Positions 26,149 to 34,819 of a stretch of DNA of 54,943 bases are shown piece by piece. The position numbers were made by a program, and so were the translations under genes. The notes beneath the pieces are model-generated. The model ran no database searches and was not told where the DNA came from. It saw only the letters and a list, made by a program, of their open reading frames with translations. The DNA comes from an uncultured Chitinophagaceae bacterium (GTDB lineage: Bacteria; Bacteroidota; Bacteroidia; Chitinophagales; Chitinophagaceae), in contig CAITVK010000083.1 in assembly GCA_903895845.1 (NCBI GenBank), forward strand, positions 1 to 54,943, read 5' to 3'. How positions within the stretch are numbered: the first letter of the stretch is position 1; each line of letters starts with the position of its first letter.

Positions 26149-27351
26149 TTACTTTACTGTAAAAGTTAAATCGTAGAAATTAGCTGTAATGGTGTATGTG
26201 CCACTAGCGGCAGGCCCATTAAAGTTGGTACTCAGATTGTAACCAAAGCTTCCGCCAGAACTTGGCACAGTACCATCAGCAACAGCATATTTGTTTGCCC
26301 AACTTCCTGCGACAGGTAACATCAAGAAACTTTTGCCACCAATTAATGGTATTGTCAATTGAAATCTGGCAGCATCTAGTTGCGTAAATGCAGGATTTAC
26401 TGGCGGATTGGAGTTATTCCATCCGTCGGCTGTCGCATCTCCAACAATATACAGGTTGGTAGGGAAGGTGCTGGTGTAAGGAGTAACTGTGTAGATTCCA
26501 TGTTGAAAATCAACTGTAATTGTGTACCAACCAGAGGTAGCTGGCGCTGGAATATTATTCGTGTAGTTAGACTTAACTGAGTTGGAATAAAAGCCAAATT
26601 TACCACCTGTACCAGCTGCAATTCCAGGAACTGAGACATCGCTAACGGCATATTTATAATTCCAGCTACCATTGAATGGTAATAGCAAATAGCTGTTTCC
26701 ACCAACTAAATTGAATACCCCCACATAAGTAACAGAATCTTTTTGATAAAACTGTTGTGTAGGGACTGGGACAGGATTACTCCAACCGCCTTGAGAACCA
26801 TCTCCCACCAGAAATAGTCCAGTTCCAACAACATTACCGGCATCACTTGGATCCAAGACTACCTGAGTTGGCGTAGCAACAACTGGAGGAGTTACATAAG
26901 GAGTCATGTTTAGTGTTACGGTATTGGAAATGTATTGCTCGTTGTTATTAGCATAAGATGAAATTAATCTTACATCTACCTTATAGGTAACTTTAAAATT
27001 AAAGCCTAATCCTAATAAGATACTATTAATATCTCTTGCAATAAAAGAATCTACCCTAGAACCTGTTACAGTAAACTTAACAGCTTTTGAAAAATTTCTC
27101 CCAGAAGAGTCAAACTCAATAACATATTTGGTTGTAGTGGAATCATTTGCATATTTTGGATTTGTCCACGAAAAAACAATTGCAGTTTTTAAAGAGTCCG
27201 CAGCCAATGAAGTAAAAGAACTTGTATTAGCAGTTAGAACTGGGGCAACTCCTGTCGAGAAATTATTGGACGGCAAATCGTCAAATTTATCGCAACTAGT
27301 ATAAACGAAAGCAATAATCGAAACAGCAAGTATTTTTAATATATTTTTCAT
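26149..27351 (-). CDS. SusE/SusF-like outer-membrane glycan-binding lipoprotein, two binding modules
   Basis: The 400-residue protein begins with a lipoprotein signal (lipobox ending at Cys20) and an N-terminal SusE-type Ig domain (SSFTSLAADSLKTAIVFSWT). Two repeats follow (about residues 170-285 and 295-400), each with the pattern LFLVGDGSQGGWSNPVPVP / LYIVGDATADGWNNSNPP, FLMLP or YLLLP, GSWxxKYAV and a final YTITVDF-like strand. They should bind glycan at the cell surface and help deliver it to the SusCD pair. It is last in a four-gene operon and 24 bases from its paralogue. Confidence 0.88.
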   Translation of the reverse strand: MKNILKILAVSIIAFVYTSCDKFDDLPSNNFSTGVAPVLTANTSSFTSLAADSLKTAIVFSWTNPKYANDSTTTKYVIEFDSSGRNFSKAVKFTVTGSRVDSFIARDINSILLGLGFNFKVTYKVDVRLISSYANNNEQYISNTVTLNMTPYVTPPVVATPTQVVLDPSDAGNVVGTGLFLVGDGSQGGWSNPVPVPTQQFYQKDSVTYVGVFNLVGGNSYLLLPFNGSWNYKYAVSDVSVPGIAAGTGGKFGFYSNSVKSNYTNNIPAPATSGWYTITVDFQHGIYTVTPYTSTFPTNLYIVGDATADGWNNSNPPVNPAFTQLDAARFQLTIPLIGGKSFLMLPVAGSWANKYAVADGTVPSSGGSFGYNLSTNFNGPAASGTYTITANFYDLTFTVK

Positions 27352-27375
27352 AATTTGTATTTAATTTTAAGATGA

Positions 27376-28251
27376 CTATTGTTTTGTTACGGTTATCAGC
27401 CCTGTTTGAAAGTTAACATCTATTAAATAAGTACCTGCTGCGGTAGGTCCAGGGAAATTATCACTTAAATCAAGACCAAAAGTCCCCCCCGAAAATGGTT
27501 GTGCGGCAACTTTTGCACAAGAATATTTGTGAGACCAACTTCCTGCCACAGGAACAATAAGATACTGATCACTTGCATTGGAAGGATCACCTCCAGATAA
27601 AGCAACAGTCAATTGATAGTCCGTTGCAGATATTTGAGTAAAAGTTTGGGAAGGTGGCGCAGGACTTACATTACTCCATGCACCAAGCAGAGCATCCCCC
27701 CCAACCAGAAACAATGTTCCAGAAGTTGGTGGGGTAACTACCGGAGGTGGTGGATATGGTGTGCAAGTGAAAGTAAGTACATTAGATTCAATCGGAGAAA
27801 TAATAGCTGAACCAGATGTGTATGGTGGAATAAACGAAATAACTTTAACTTGAATGTTGTGAGGAGAGCCAATAGCAAGTAAAAGTTTATTAGCAACAAG
27901 ACTATTTAGCTGGTCAACAGTAAGGCTAGTACCTAAGTCAGAACTTATTTGAATTGTTTGCATGTGCGGACTAGTAAAATTAGCACCAACAGTATCAAAC
28001 TCTAGATTGTATGAAACATTTAAAGAACTTATTCCATTGCTGAATTTGTAATTTGGATTTGTCCAGTTAAAAGCAATAGCAGTAGTGTTTTTTATAGAAG
28101 GATCAAGAACCACGGTACCTGATGCAGATGCACTTAAAACCGGAGCTACTCCTGATTGATAGACTACATTTGTCCCTTCTTTTTTACAAGCAGAGAGACA
28201 AAAAATTCCTGAAACAGCAAAAAGCAAGAATTTATTAATATATTTTTTCAT
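27376..28251 (-). CDS. SusE-like outer-membrane glycan-binding lipoprotein, one binding module
   Basis: The 291-residue lipoprotein (signal ending in CLSAC, Cys21) has a SusE Ig domain (FNWTNPNYKFSNGISS) and one glycan-binding module (about residues 178-291: LFLVGGDALLGAWSN, QYLIVPVAGSWSHKYSCA, GTYLIDVNFQTGLITV). It shares the module layout of its neighbour but with one copy in place of two, so the pair probably arose by duplication followed by gain or loss of a module. It lies 23 bases behind susD. Confidence 0.88.
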   Translation of the reverse strand: MKKYINKFLLFAVSGIFCLSACKKEGTNVVYQSGVAPVLSASASGTVVLDPSIKNTTAIAFNWTNPNYKFSNGISSLNVSYNLEFDTVGANFTSPHMQTIQISSDLGTSLTVDQLNSLVANKLLLAIGSPHNIQVKVISFIPPYTSGSAIISPIESNVLTFTCTPYPPPPVVTPPTSGTLFLVGGDALLGAWSNVSPAPPSQTFTQISATDYQLTVALSGGDPSNASDQYLIVPVAGSWSHKYSCAKVAAQPFSGGTFGLDLSDNFPGPTAAGTYLIDVNFQTGLITVTKQ

Positions 28252-28274
28252 AATTAACTTTTTTAAATTGAATA

Positions 28275-29906
28275 TTAATACCCAGTATTTTGTTTGAGGT
28301 TAGAATTAGCTTGCAAATCGGTATTAGGTATTGGGTAAATGTTGTAGTGACTATCTACAGCAGTTCCGCTTGAAACCCCCCCTTTCCAAGGCCATAAATA
28401 AGTACTTGTAGTAAATTCATTAAACCTTATTAAATCAGTCCTCCTGAAACATTCCCAAAAAAGTTCACGTCCTCTCTCATCTAGAATATTACTTAGTTGA
28501 ATAGTGGCAAAATTACCACTAGCATTACCGTAAGCTCTTGTACGCAAAAGATTTATATAATTTAATGCAGTACTGTTATCTCCTCCACTACCACCTCTTA
28601 GAACAGCTTCTGCATATATTAAATACTGTTCTGCTAATCGAAACAACGGAAAGTCAGTAGAACAGAAAGTGCCACCCGCACTTGGCTCTGCCTCTACCCC
28701 AGTTGAAGTTATATTTGTAAATTTAATAACTGGAATCCCCTGATTGAACTGAGCAACACTTGTTATTGTACTCGTTACCCCTTGGGTGTTTAAAAACAAT
28801 CCCCGTTTATCTACACTAGTATCTGGGGTAGGAAAAAGATTAGTTAGCCCGGACGTGCTCCTATTCCCACTCCATCCCCCACTTGGAACACCTGAATTCG
28901 CTGAAGCCATTGTATAACCTGTTTTTGCGATAGGGTCATAAGTTGAATTAGTACAAGAGCTGTTCACTAAAAAAGTAGTGCCGCCATAAGTTTGAGTATT
29001 AAGCCCATCATAAGAAATAGCCAAAATAATTTCAGGGTTATTCAAGTTATTATCTCCTTTAAATAAATTAGAATAGTTAGGCATCAAACTATATCCTGCA
29101 TTTATGACCTTTTTTGAATAAGTTATTGCATCAGTATATCTTGGAGTACCTGTATAAACCTCCGCGTTTAAATAAATTCTAGCTAGAAGTGCCCAAGCTG
29201 CAGCTTGATCAGCACGACCGTATTCATTTTGGTGTGGGGGCGTTAAAATATTACTACACGCAAGTAACTCAGATTCTATGTATTTGAATAAATCAGCTCG
29301 TTTAATTTGATTTGGGAAAGACAAAGAACCTACAGGAGTAGTTTCAGTAGCAAAAGGAGGATTCGCAAAAGCATCCATCAAAATAGAATATTGATATGCT
29401 CTCAGAAACCTAGCTTCTGCTCTGTAGTAGGCGACATTTTGAGTATCAGCAACTGAAAAATTATGACTTTTGTAGGAGGAAGGAGTGCAATGAGTTATAA
29501 AGTCATTACATAAAGCAATTTGATAAAGACTCCTTGCATACAACCCAACTAAAATTGGATCTGCCCCATTCCAAGACAAGTTATGAAAATCAGGTACACC
29601 CGGGTCTCCCCAAGCACAAACGGCTTCATCTGTTGGAAGCTCTTGAACATTCCATAAGCACCTTATAAAATCAGATGTCCCAGCATCTACCCCAGCTATA
29701 TCAGAACTACCTGGGCCAGATGTACCAGTTAAAGTATATCCTCCGTATACATTTGCTAATGACATTTTATAACCAGCAGGTGTATTGTATACGCTATCAG
29801 AAAACACCTGATTGGCAGGATATCGATTTAAATCTTTACTACAAGAACTCAATATCCCCGAAACCGCCACGAACAAAAAAAGTAATTTAAAACAACTATT
29901 TTTCAT
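28275..29906 (-). CDS. susD: SusD/RagB-family nutrient-binding outer-membrane lipoprotein
   Basis: SusD-type proteins form the lid over a SusC transporter. The 543-residue lipoprotein has a signal ending at Cys22, then the TPR-rich alpha-helical body of the family. Conserved pieces include AEARFLRAYQYSILMDAFAN (about residues 168-187), WALLARIYLNAEVY (about 240-253) and the C-terminal RLAEQYLIYAEAVLRGG with LLRTRAYG, and LDERGRELFWECFRRTDLIRF. It sits 26 bases behind susC. Ligand is unknown; no glycoside hydrolase is in the window. Confidence 0.93.
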   Translation of the reverse strand: MKNSCFKLLFLFVAVSGILSSCSKDLNRYPANQVFSDSVYNTPAGYKMSLANVYGGYTLTGTSGPGSSDIAGVDAGTSDFIRCLWNVQELPTDEAVCAWGDPGVPDFHNLSWNGADPILVGLYARSLYQIALCNDFITHCTPSSYKSHNFSVADTQNVAYYRAEARFLRAYQYSILMDAFANPPFATETTPVGSLSFPNQIKRADLFKYIESELLACSNILTPPHQNEYGRADQAAAWALLARIYLNAEVYTGTPRYTDAITYSKKVINAGYSLMPNYSNLFKGDNNLNNPEIILAISYDGLNTQTYGGTTFLVNSSCTNSTYDPIAKTGYTMASANSGVPSGGWSGNRSTSGLTNLFPTPDTSVDKRGLFLNTQGVTSTITSVAQFNQGIPVIKFTNITSTGVEAEPSAGGTFCSTDFPLFRLAEQYLIYAEAVLRGGSGGDNSTALNYINLLRTRAYGNASGNFATIQLSNILDERGRELFWECFRRTDLIRFNEFTTSTYLWPWKGGVSSGTAVDSHYNIYPIPNTDLQANSNLKQNTGY

Positions 29907-29932
29907 ATCTGTTAATTTAATTTAATTATGAA

Positions 29933-32884
29933 TTAGAAACTCAAATTTGCACCTAGCGTTATAGTTCTAGGTCTTGGATAAAGTACATTATCTATTCCTC
30001 CATATATCTCAGGATCTGATCCTGTATATTTCGTAACCGTAAATACGTTTTGACAGTTAAGCGATAATCGTAGATTATAGGATTGCTTTGATAAGTACCC
30101 TACATTGTAACTAAGACCGAGATTGTCCATCTTTAAGAAAGACGCATTTTCAACATAGTAGGAAGAGAAAAACTGATTATTATAGAAATTTGTATTTAGA
30201 ACTGAGGAAGGGGCATTTTGGAGAAATCCACTTGGGTTTAATATATTTCTTACAACCGCATTATTTGATGCTACATTGTTGTACATATAGTTACCCACAC
30301 TCGCACGAAGCACAGTGCTTAAAGTCCATTTTTGATAACTCAAACTAGTAGTGAACCCAAAACTGAAGGGTGCAAAAGGAGACTTATAATGTATTAAGTC
30401 ACTGGGATTTATTATACCATCCCTATTTTGATCGACATAGGCACCTTCAATTGGTTTTCCATCTTTTCCATAAACTTGCTGCAATACATAAAAAGTATTT
30501 GGATTATAGTTAACGGATTGCACCTGAATTGTATTACCAGTACCTCCGCTAATACTGCCTACATTATAATTAACAAATTTTGCCAATGAATCTTTTGACA
30601 CTGTCAAATTTGTGATATTAAACTTGTTATAAGCAACATTAAATCCGATATCCCAAGTAAAATTTTTATTTACAATAGGAGTAGCGTTGATAACAAAATC
30701 AACTCCTTCATCAGTCATATTACCAACATTCCTTGTAACTTGGTTACCAAAATTAGTAAGTGTCGGGATAAAGACAGTTGCTAACAAATCTTGTGTTTTT
30801 TTGTAGTAATAATCAATACTACCAGTAATCCTATTACTCAAGAATGCAAAATCAATACCCGCATCGGTCGTAGCTGTTTGTTCCCATTTCAAATCAGCGG
30901 CGTAAGCAGAAGGAGTCCAAGAGTGATAATAATTATTGCCAAAATTAACTTGTGAACTATTTCCTCCTTGTGAGTAAGAATTGAGATAACTATATAGACC
31001 AATCCCATCTTGATTACCTGTTACCCCATAACCAATACGCAATTTCAAATCAGATATCACACTAATGTTCTTGAAAAAATTCTCTTGCTTTGCTTTCCAG
31101 GTAAAGGCACCAGAAGGGAATACCCCCCAACGATTATTCTTAGCAAATTTAGATGACCCATCTGTACGTACTGACCCCATCAATACGTACTTATTATCAA
31201 TAGTAAATATCAAGCGAGAATAATATGATTCAAGAGTAGACTCGGTAAAGGAAGATGGATAAATTGGAGCAGAATTAGGCAATGTATCATTTGCAGCACT
31301 AATTGATGCGTAATTTTTGTAGTAATTATAATTGTCATAATAACCCATACCCGCAACAGCATTGATATTAGATTTTATTGATTGAATATCTTTTACATAA
31401 TTCAAATAAAATTCGCCAACCTTATTCGTATAATTGTTGTAGTACTGATTATTTTGTCCTCTTAGAGTTGGAACGGCATTGAAGGATTGCGCAGCATCAG
31501 CTGTTACAACCGTAGTTCCGTTGTACTTAGCAACATCATAACCCAAATTGGCATTAGCATGTAGTTCAGGCAAAAAGTGAAACTTATAATCAAGTTGCAG
31601 ATTCCCAAAACTTCTCAAAGCATGATTTTCATTATCATATTGATTTAATAGCGCAACGGGGTTACGATTAGACAAAGAATTGGGCGTGGTATCATTTGTT
31701 GTCCATTCAAAATATCCTCCAAAATGTTTATTTGTGGTACTATAAACTGACTGAGTAGGGTCAAAAGAAACAGCATTACCAATTGCCCCTGTGTTCGCAC
31801 TCCTAGAATCTGTACTTGCACCATGAACATTAATTTCTACTTTTAAATGGTTGTCAAAAAATTTAGGAGATAAGTTTATTGATAGCACTTCTCGCCTTAG
31901 ATTATCTGTTTTTAAAATGCCTGTCTGATTTAAATATTCGCCAGAAACACGGTAAGGCAAATTCTTGAAACTACCACTGATACTTAAATTATTGTCGGTT
32001 GTAACTGCAGTCTGGTAGATTTCTTTCTGCCAATCTGTACTTGAGGCACCTAATAATCCTTTCTGGGTAGCTGTACCTTGACTATTAATAATTGTTCGGA
32101 ATTGAGCAGATGACAATACAGGGAATTCTTTAGGTATATACGCTGCCGAAAGCTGAGTTGAGAAATTAACTACTGGCTTCCCACTTTTACCATGTTTTGT
32201 AGTAATTAAAATAACACCATTAGACGCCCTTGAACCATATATTGCTGTAGAGGAGGCATCTTTAAGCACAGTAAATGTTTCTATATCATCCGGATTAATC
32301 CCCTGCAAATTCACCGAGCTTAGTGGAACTCCATCAACAACTATCAGAGGATCGTTGCTTGCATTCAAAGATGCACCACCACGGATACGTATAACACTTC
32401 CAGATCCTGGCTGCCCGCCATTAGTAGTAATAGAGACACCAGCCACTTTTCCCGCAATTAATTGTTCTGGAGATGTAATAGACCCTTTTTGAAAATCTTT
32501 CGAAGTAACAGTAGAGACAGAACCAGTTAAATCCTTTTTCTTCACAGAACCATAACCTACTACTACTACTTCACCTAGAGCAGCATTGTTTTGCACTAAA
32601 CTTACTGTAATTGGAGAAGTGCTGGCCGAAACTTCCTGTTTTGCATAGCCGATTGATGTTACTACCAATGTAGCATCTCCGTCAACCCGTACCTTAAAAC
32701 TACCATCAGCGGCAGTTTGTGTTGCATTCTTGGTTCCTTTTACTTGTATGGTAATACCTGATAAAGGCGTCCCATCTTTTGAATCTGTTACCTTTCCAGT
32801 AACAACCCTTTCTTGTGCAATAGCTGTCACGCTGCAGATAACTGTCAACATAAGCAGCAAAGCAATCAATCGTTTAAAATTCAT
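29933..32884 (-). CDS. susC: SusC/RagA-family TonB-dependent outer-membrane transporter
   Basis: The 983-residue protein has a signal peptide (to about residue 23), a carboxypeptidase-D-like regulatory domain (VVTGKVTDSKDGTPLSGITI, about 27-115), the Sus-type hinge VVVVGYGSVKKKDLTGSVS, a plug domain (DPLIVVDGVPLSSVNLQGIN and VLKDASSTAIYGSRASNGVI), and a 22-strand-type barrel ending in TITLGANLSF. It imports oligosaccharides or other nutrients with TonB energy. Upstream is a likely promoter with two operator-like palindromes and a leader of about 225 bases. Confidence 0.95.
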   Translation of the reverse strand: MNFKRLIALLLMLTVICSVTAIAQERVVTGKVTDSKDGTPLSGITIQVKGTKNATQTAADGSFKVRVDGDATLVVTSIGYAKQEVSASTSPITVSLVQNNAALGEVVVVGYGSVKKKDLTGSVSTVTSKDFQKGSITSPEQLIAGKVAGVSITTNGGQPGSGSVIRIRGGASLNASNDPLIVVDGVPLSSVNLQGINPDDIETFTVLKDASSTAIYGSRASNGVILITTKHGKSGKPVVNFSTQLSAAYIPKEFPVLSSAQFRTIINSQGTATQKGLLGASSTDWQKEIYQTAVTTDNNLSISGSFKNLPYRVSGEYLNQTGILKTDNLRREVLSINLSPKFFDNHLKVEINVHGASTDSRSANTGAIGNAVSFDPTQSVYSTTNKHFGGYFEWTTNDTTPNSLSNRNPVALLNQYDNENHALRSFGNLQLDYKFHFLPELHANANLGYDVAKYNGTTVVTADAAQSFNAVPTLRGQNNQYYNNYTNKVGEFYLNYVKDIQSIKSNINAVAGMGYYDNYNYYKNYASISAANDTLPNSAPIYPSSFTESTLESYYSRLIFTIDNKYVLMGSVRTDGSSKFAKNNRWGVFPSGAFTWKAKQENFFKNISVISDLKLRIGYGVTGNQDGIGLYSYLNSYSQGGNSSQVNFGNNYYHSWTPSAYAADLKWEQTATTDAGIDFAFLSNRITGSIDYYYKKTQDLLATVFIPTLTNFGNQVTRNVGNMTDEGVDFVINATPIVNKNFTWDIGFNVAYNKFNITNLTVSKDSLAKFVNYNVGSISGGTGNTIQVQSVNYNPNTFYVLQQVYGKDGKPIEGAYVDQNRDGIINPSDLIHYKSPFAPFSFGFTTSLSYQKWTLSTVLRASVGNYMYNNVASNNAVVRNILNPSGFLQNAPSSVLNTNFYNNQFFSSYYVENASFLKMDNLGLSYNVGYLSKQSYNLRLSLNCQNVFTVTKYTGSDPEIYGGIDNVLYPRPRTITLGANLSF

Positions 32885-33091
32885 AGTCGAAAATTTACTT
32901 GTTAATGTAAAATGTTTAATGATAACTGAGAGTTTAAATGAAAATAATTTATGTGTCAGTTGAATAATGACTAGCGTAGAGATGGCAAAAAAGCCTTTTT
33001 GAATTGTCTACCAGCAATCGAGGCAGGTAGCAGTTTTGTAACAATCGTAATTTCATACAAGCTTTTTTAGTACTGCAATCGACTTATCTAA

Positions 33092-33108
33092 TGTGTACTT
33101 TTAACACA
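33092..33108. promoter_or_regulatory. Operator-like palindrome 1 upstream of susC
   Basis: TGTGTACTTTTAACACA is an inverted repeat whose arms extend to AATGTGT/ACACATT. It lies just downstream of the predicted susC start site and matches a second site 31 bases away. Confidence 0.55.
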
Positions 33109-33116
33109 TTCGACTA

Positions 33117-33147
33117 CAAAGATGTGTATTTTTTACACAATGGCAAA
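33117..33147 (-). promoter_or_regulatory. Likely promoter of the sus operon
   Basis: On the minus strand TTTG (33147-33144), then exactly 19 bases, then CATCTTTG (33124-33117). This fits TTTG-N19-TAnnTTTG with one mismatch. Operator palindrome 2 fills the spacer. Confidence 0.5.
33123..33139. promoter_or_regulatory. Operator-like palindrome 2 upstream of susC
   Basis: TGTGTATTTTTTACACA has perfect 6-bp arms around five bases. Its centre is 31 bases from the centre of palindrome 1, close to three helical turns. Confidence 0.55.
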
Positions 33148-33360
33148 ACTTTTTCCAACTTTTTTTTTAATCTATTCTCATAACTAGTTCACAAAAAGCA
33201 TCCAACTGCAATACAGTAAAGGATTTCAGAAGAAAAATAAAAAAGAAACTCAAGGTTTCAGCCACATAGAATTAATATAATTCGAAACTGTTAACTGGGC
33301 TATTGGTTCTGATCTTTCTCTACTAAATATAAAGAAATGTTTCTCCACTGTCTTCAACTC

Positions 33361-33398
33361 AAAACAAAAAGCCCTCGAAGAAAAATCTTCAAGGGCTT
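33361..33398 (-). terminator. Intrinsic terminator of the tolC-end of the efflux operon
   Basis: AAGCCCT (33369-33375) pairs with AGGGCTT (33392-33398), with a further GAAGA/TCTTC pairing inside. Read on the minus strand it is followed by TTTTGTTTT. It lies 40 bases beyond the TolC stop. The rest of 32885-33438 holds the sus promoter region and no gene. Confidence 0.85.
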
Positions 33399-33438
33399 AC
33401 TATCTTTAATTAATCTAGTACAATTTATAACTCCTCTA

Positions 33439-34716
33439 TTACCAATACTTATATCCCATCAACCTTGCCAATTCAACCTTTGCTAAACAAAATTGATATT
33501 GATACTGAAGCTTAGTCAACTCCGCCCTTTGTAAATTTGTACTTGCATTAGTCAATTCCAAATTAGTTCCTACCCCATTCTGAAACCGGCTTTCTGCTAG
33601 TTTATTTGCATATTTAGCTTGATCAATCTGCCCTTCCGTATTCTTGATCCTTTCCAGATTGGAAGACAAATCAGTAAGTGCCTGCTCCAAATCTTTTCTA
33701 TAACTGCTATTCAACGTTTCTATTGCCAACTCATTTTGCTTTACTAATGTTTGCGACAATGCTACTTGCTTCTTGGTTCGTCCTCCTTCATAAATAGGAA
33801 TTTTTAGAGCTATCCCAGCATTGTAGTTAAACTTTATTTCATTAACTGCCGGCACATAGCCATTCTTAGCACCTGCTTCTGCACCTACAAACACACTAGG
33901 CTTATTATCCAATTGTGTTATTGCCAAATCGTTTTGGGCCTGTTTCACCTTATCTTTTGCCAATAAAAAGTCGGGGTTGTTTGCTTGTGCATCTGCAATA
34001 GCTGCTTCTATATCCTTTAAGGGAATATCGAAGTCGAATGCATTGCCACTAGTTTGCTTCTGCCCGGTAGTGTACGCCAACAGATTCAGTTGTTTTTGCA
34101 AGCTGTTCTGCAGATCTACCTTACGGTTTTGCTCAGCATCTATCTGGGTTTGTATATTCAGGATATCTATCTTCAGTGCATCTCCGTTCTTGTATTTATT
34201 TTCTACGAAAGTTTTGTTTTCTCCCAAAAAGCTAAGCACACTGTCTTGGATGCTGATGGCATGTTGCAAAAAAACAACACTATAATAGATGGTTGAAACC
34301 TGAGAAGCCAACTGATATTTTGCAAAAGTCACATTGTGTTCTGCATACTGAATATCTGTTTTAGAACGCTCGATATTTGCTTTTAGCTTGCCAAAATCAA
34401 ATAACAGATAGTTTACATCTGCATGTCCATCAAGATTGTGTACAGGCGCAAACTGAAACTCTTGCCCACCTAAAGGGATTTGAATCTTTGGTTCTACAAA
34501 CCGATAAGCAACACTTGCATCTACTGTTGGGCTATTAATACTCGATACATCAAGCTTTTGTTTAGCAGTTGTCACTGTATTTTCTACTTCCTTTATCCTT
34601 GGGAAATAAGAAAATGATTGATTGATGAAAGACTTCAATTCATTATTTGCAGTTACCTGTGCCTGCGATGCAACAGCAACTGTCATCAGGAACGAAGCGA
34701 TAAAAATTTGTTTCAT
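33439..34716 (-). CDS. TolC-family outer-membrane efflux protein
   Basis: Starting at 34716 the product is 425 residues with a signal peptide (MKQIFIASFLMTVAVASQAQ); the open frame runs 26 codons further up without one. Two halves of long coiled helices with beta strands between are typical of TolC, e.g. KYQLASQVSTIYYSVVFLQH and NELAIETLNSSYRKDLEQAL. It should form the outer-membrane duct for the EmrAB-type pump encoded just upstream. The order tetR-hlyD-emrB-tolC on one strand suggests one operon, although a heptamer tract separates it from emrB. Confidence 0.92.
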   Translation of the reverse strand: MKQIFIASFLMTVAVASQAQVTANNELKSFINQSFSYFPRIKEVENTVTTAKQKLDVSSINSPTVDASVAYRFVEPKIQIPLGGQEFQFAPVHNLDGHADVNYLLFDFGKLKANIERSKTDIQYAEHNVTFAKYQLASQVSTIYYSVVFLQHAISIQDSVLSFLGENKTFVENKYKNGDALKIDILNIQTQIDAEQNRKVDLQNSLQKQLNLLAYTTGQKQTSGNAFDFDIPLKDIEAAIADAQANNPDFLLAKDKVKQAQNDLAITQLDNKPSVFVGAEAGAKNGYVPAVNEIKFNYNAGIALKIPIYEGGRTKKQVALSQTLVKQNELAIETLNSSYRKDLEQALTDLSSNLERIKNTEGQIDQAKYANKLAESRFQNGVGTNLELTNASTNLQRAELTKLQYQYQFCLAKVELARLMGYKYW

Positions 34717-34729
34717 AATTATTTTAATA

Positions 34730-34818
34730 TTTAATGATTTACGATTAGTGATTAATTTAATGTTTAGTGATTGACAGGTAAATAAATTAACCATTAACCA
34801 CTAAACATCAATCATTAG
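34730..34818. repeat. Heptamer tract in inverted arrangement between emrB and tolC
   Basis: Units like TTAGTGA and TTAATGA run from 34730 to 34772, and the reverse complement from 34787 to 34818. The tract starts right at the TAA stop of emrB (34820-34822) when read on the minus strand and can fold into a hairpin within the operon. Confidence 0.7.
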
Positions 34819-34819
34819 T

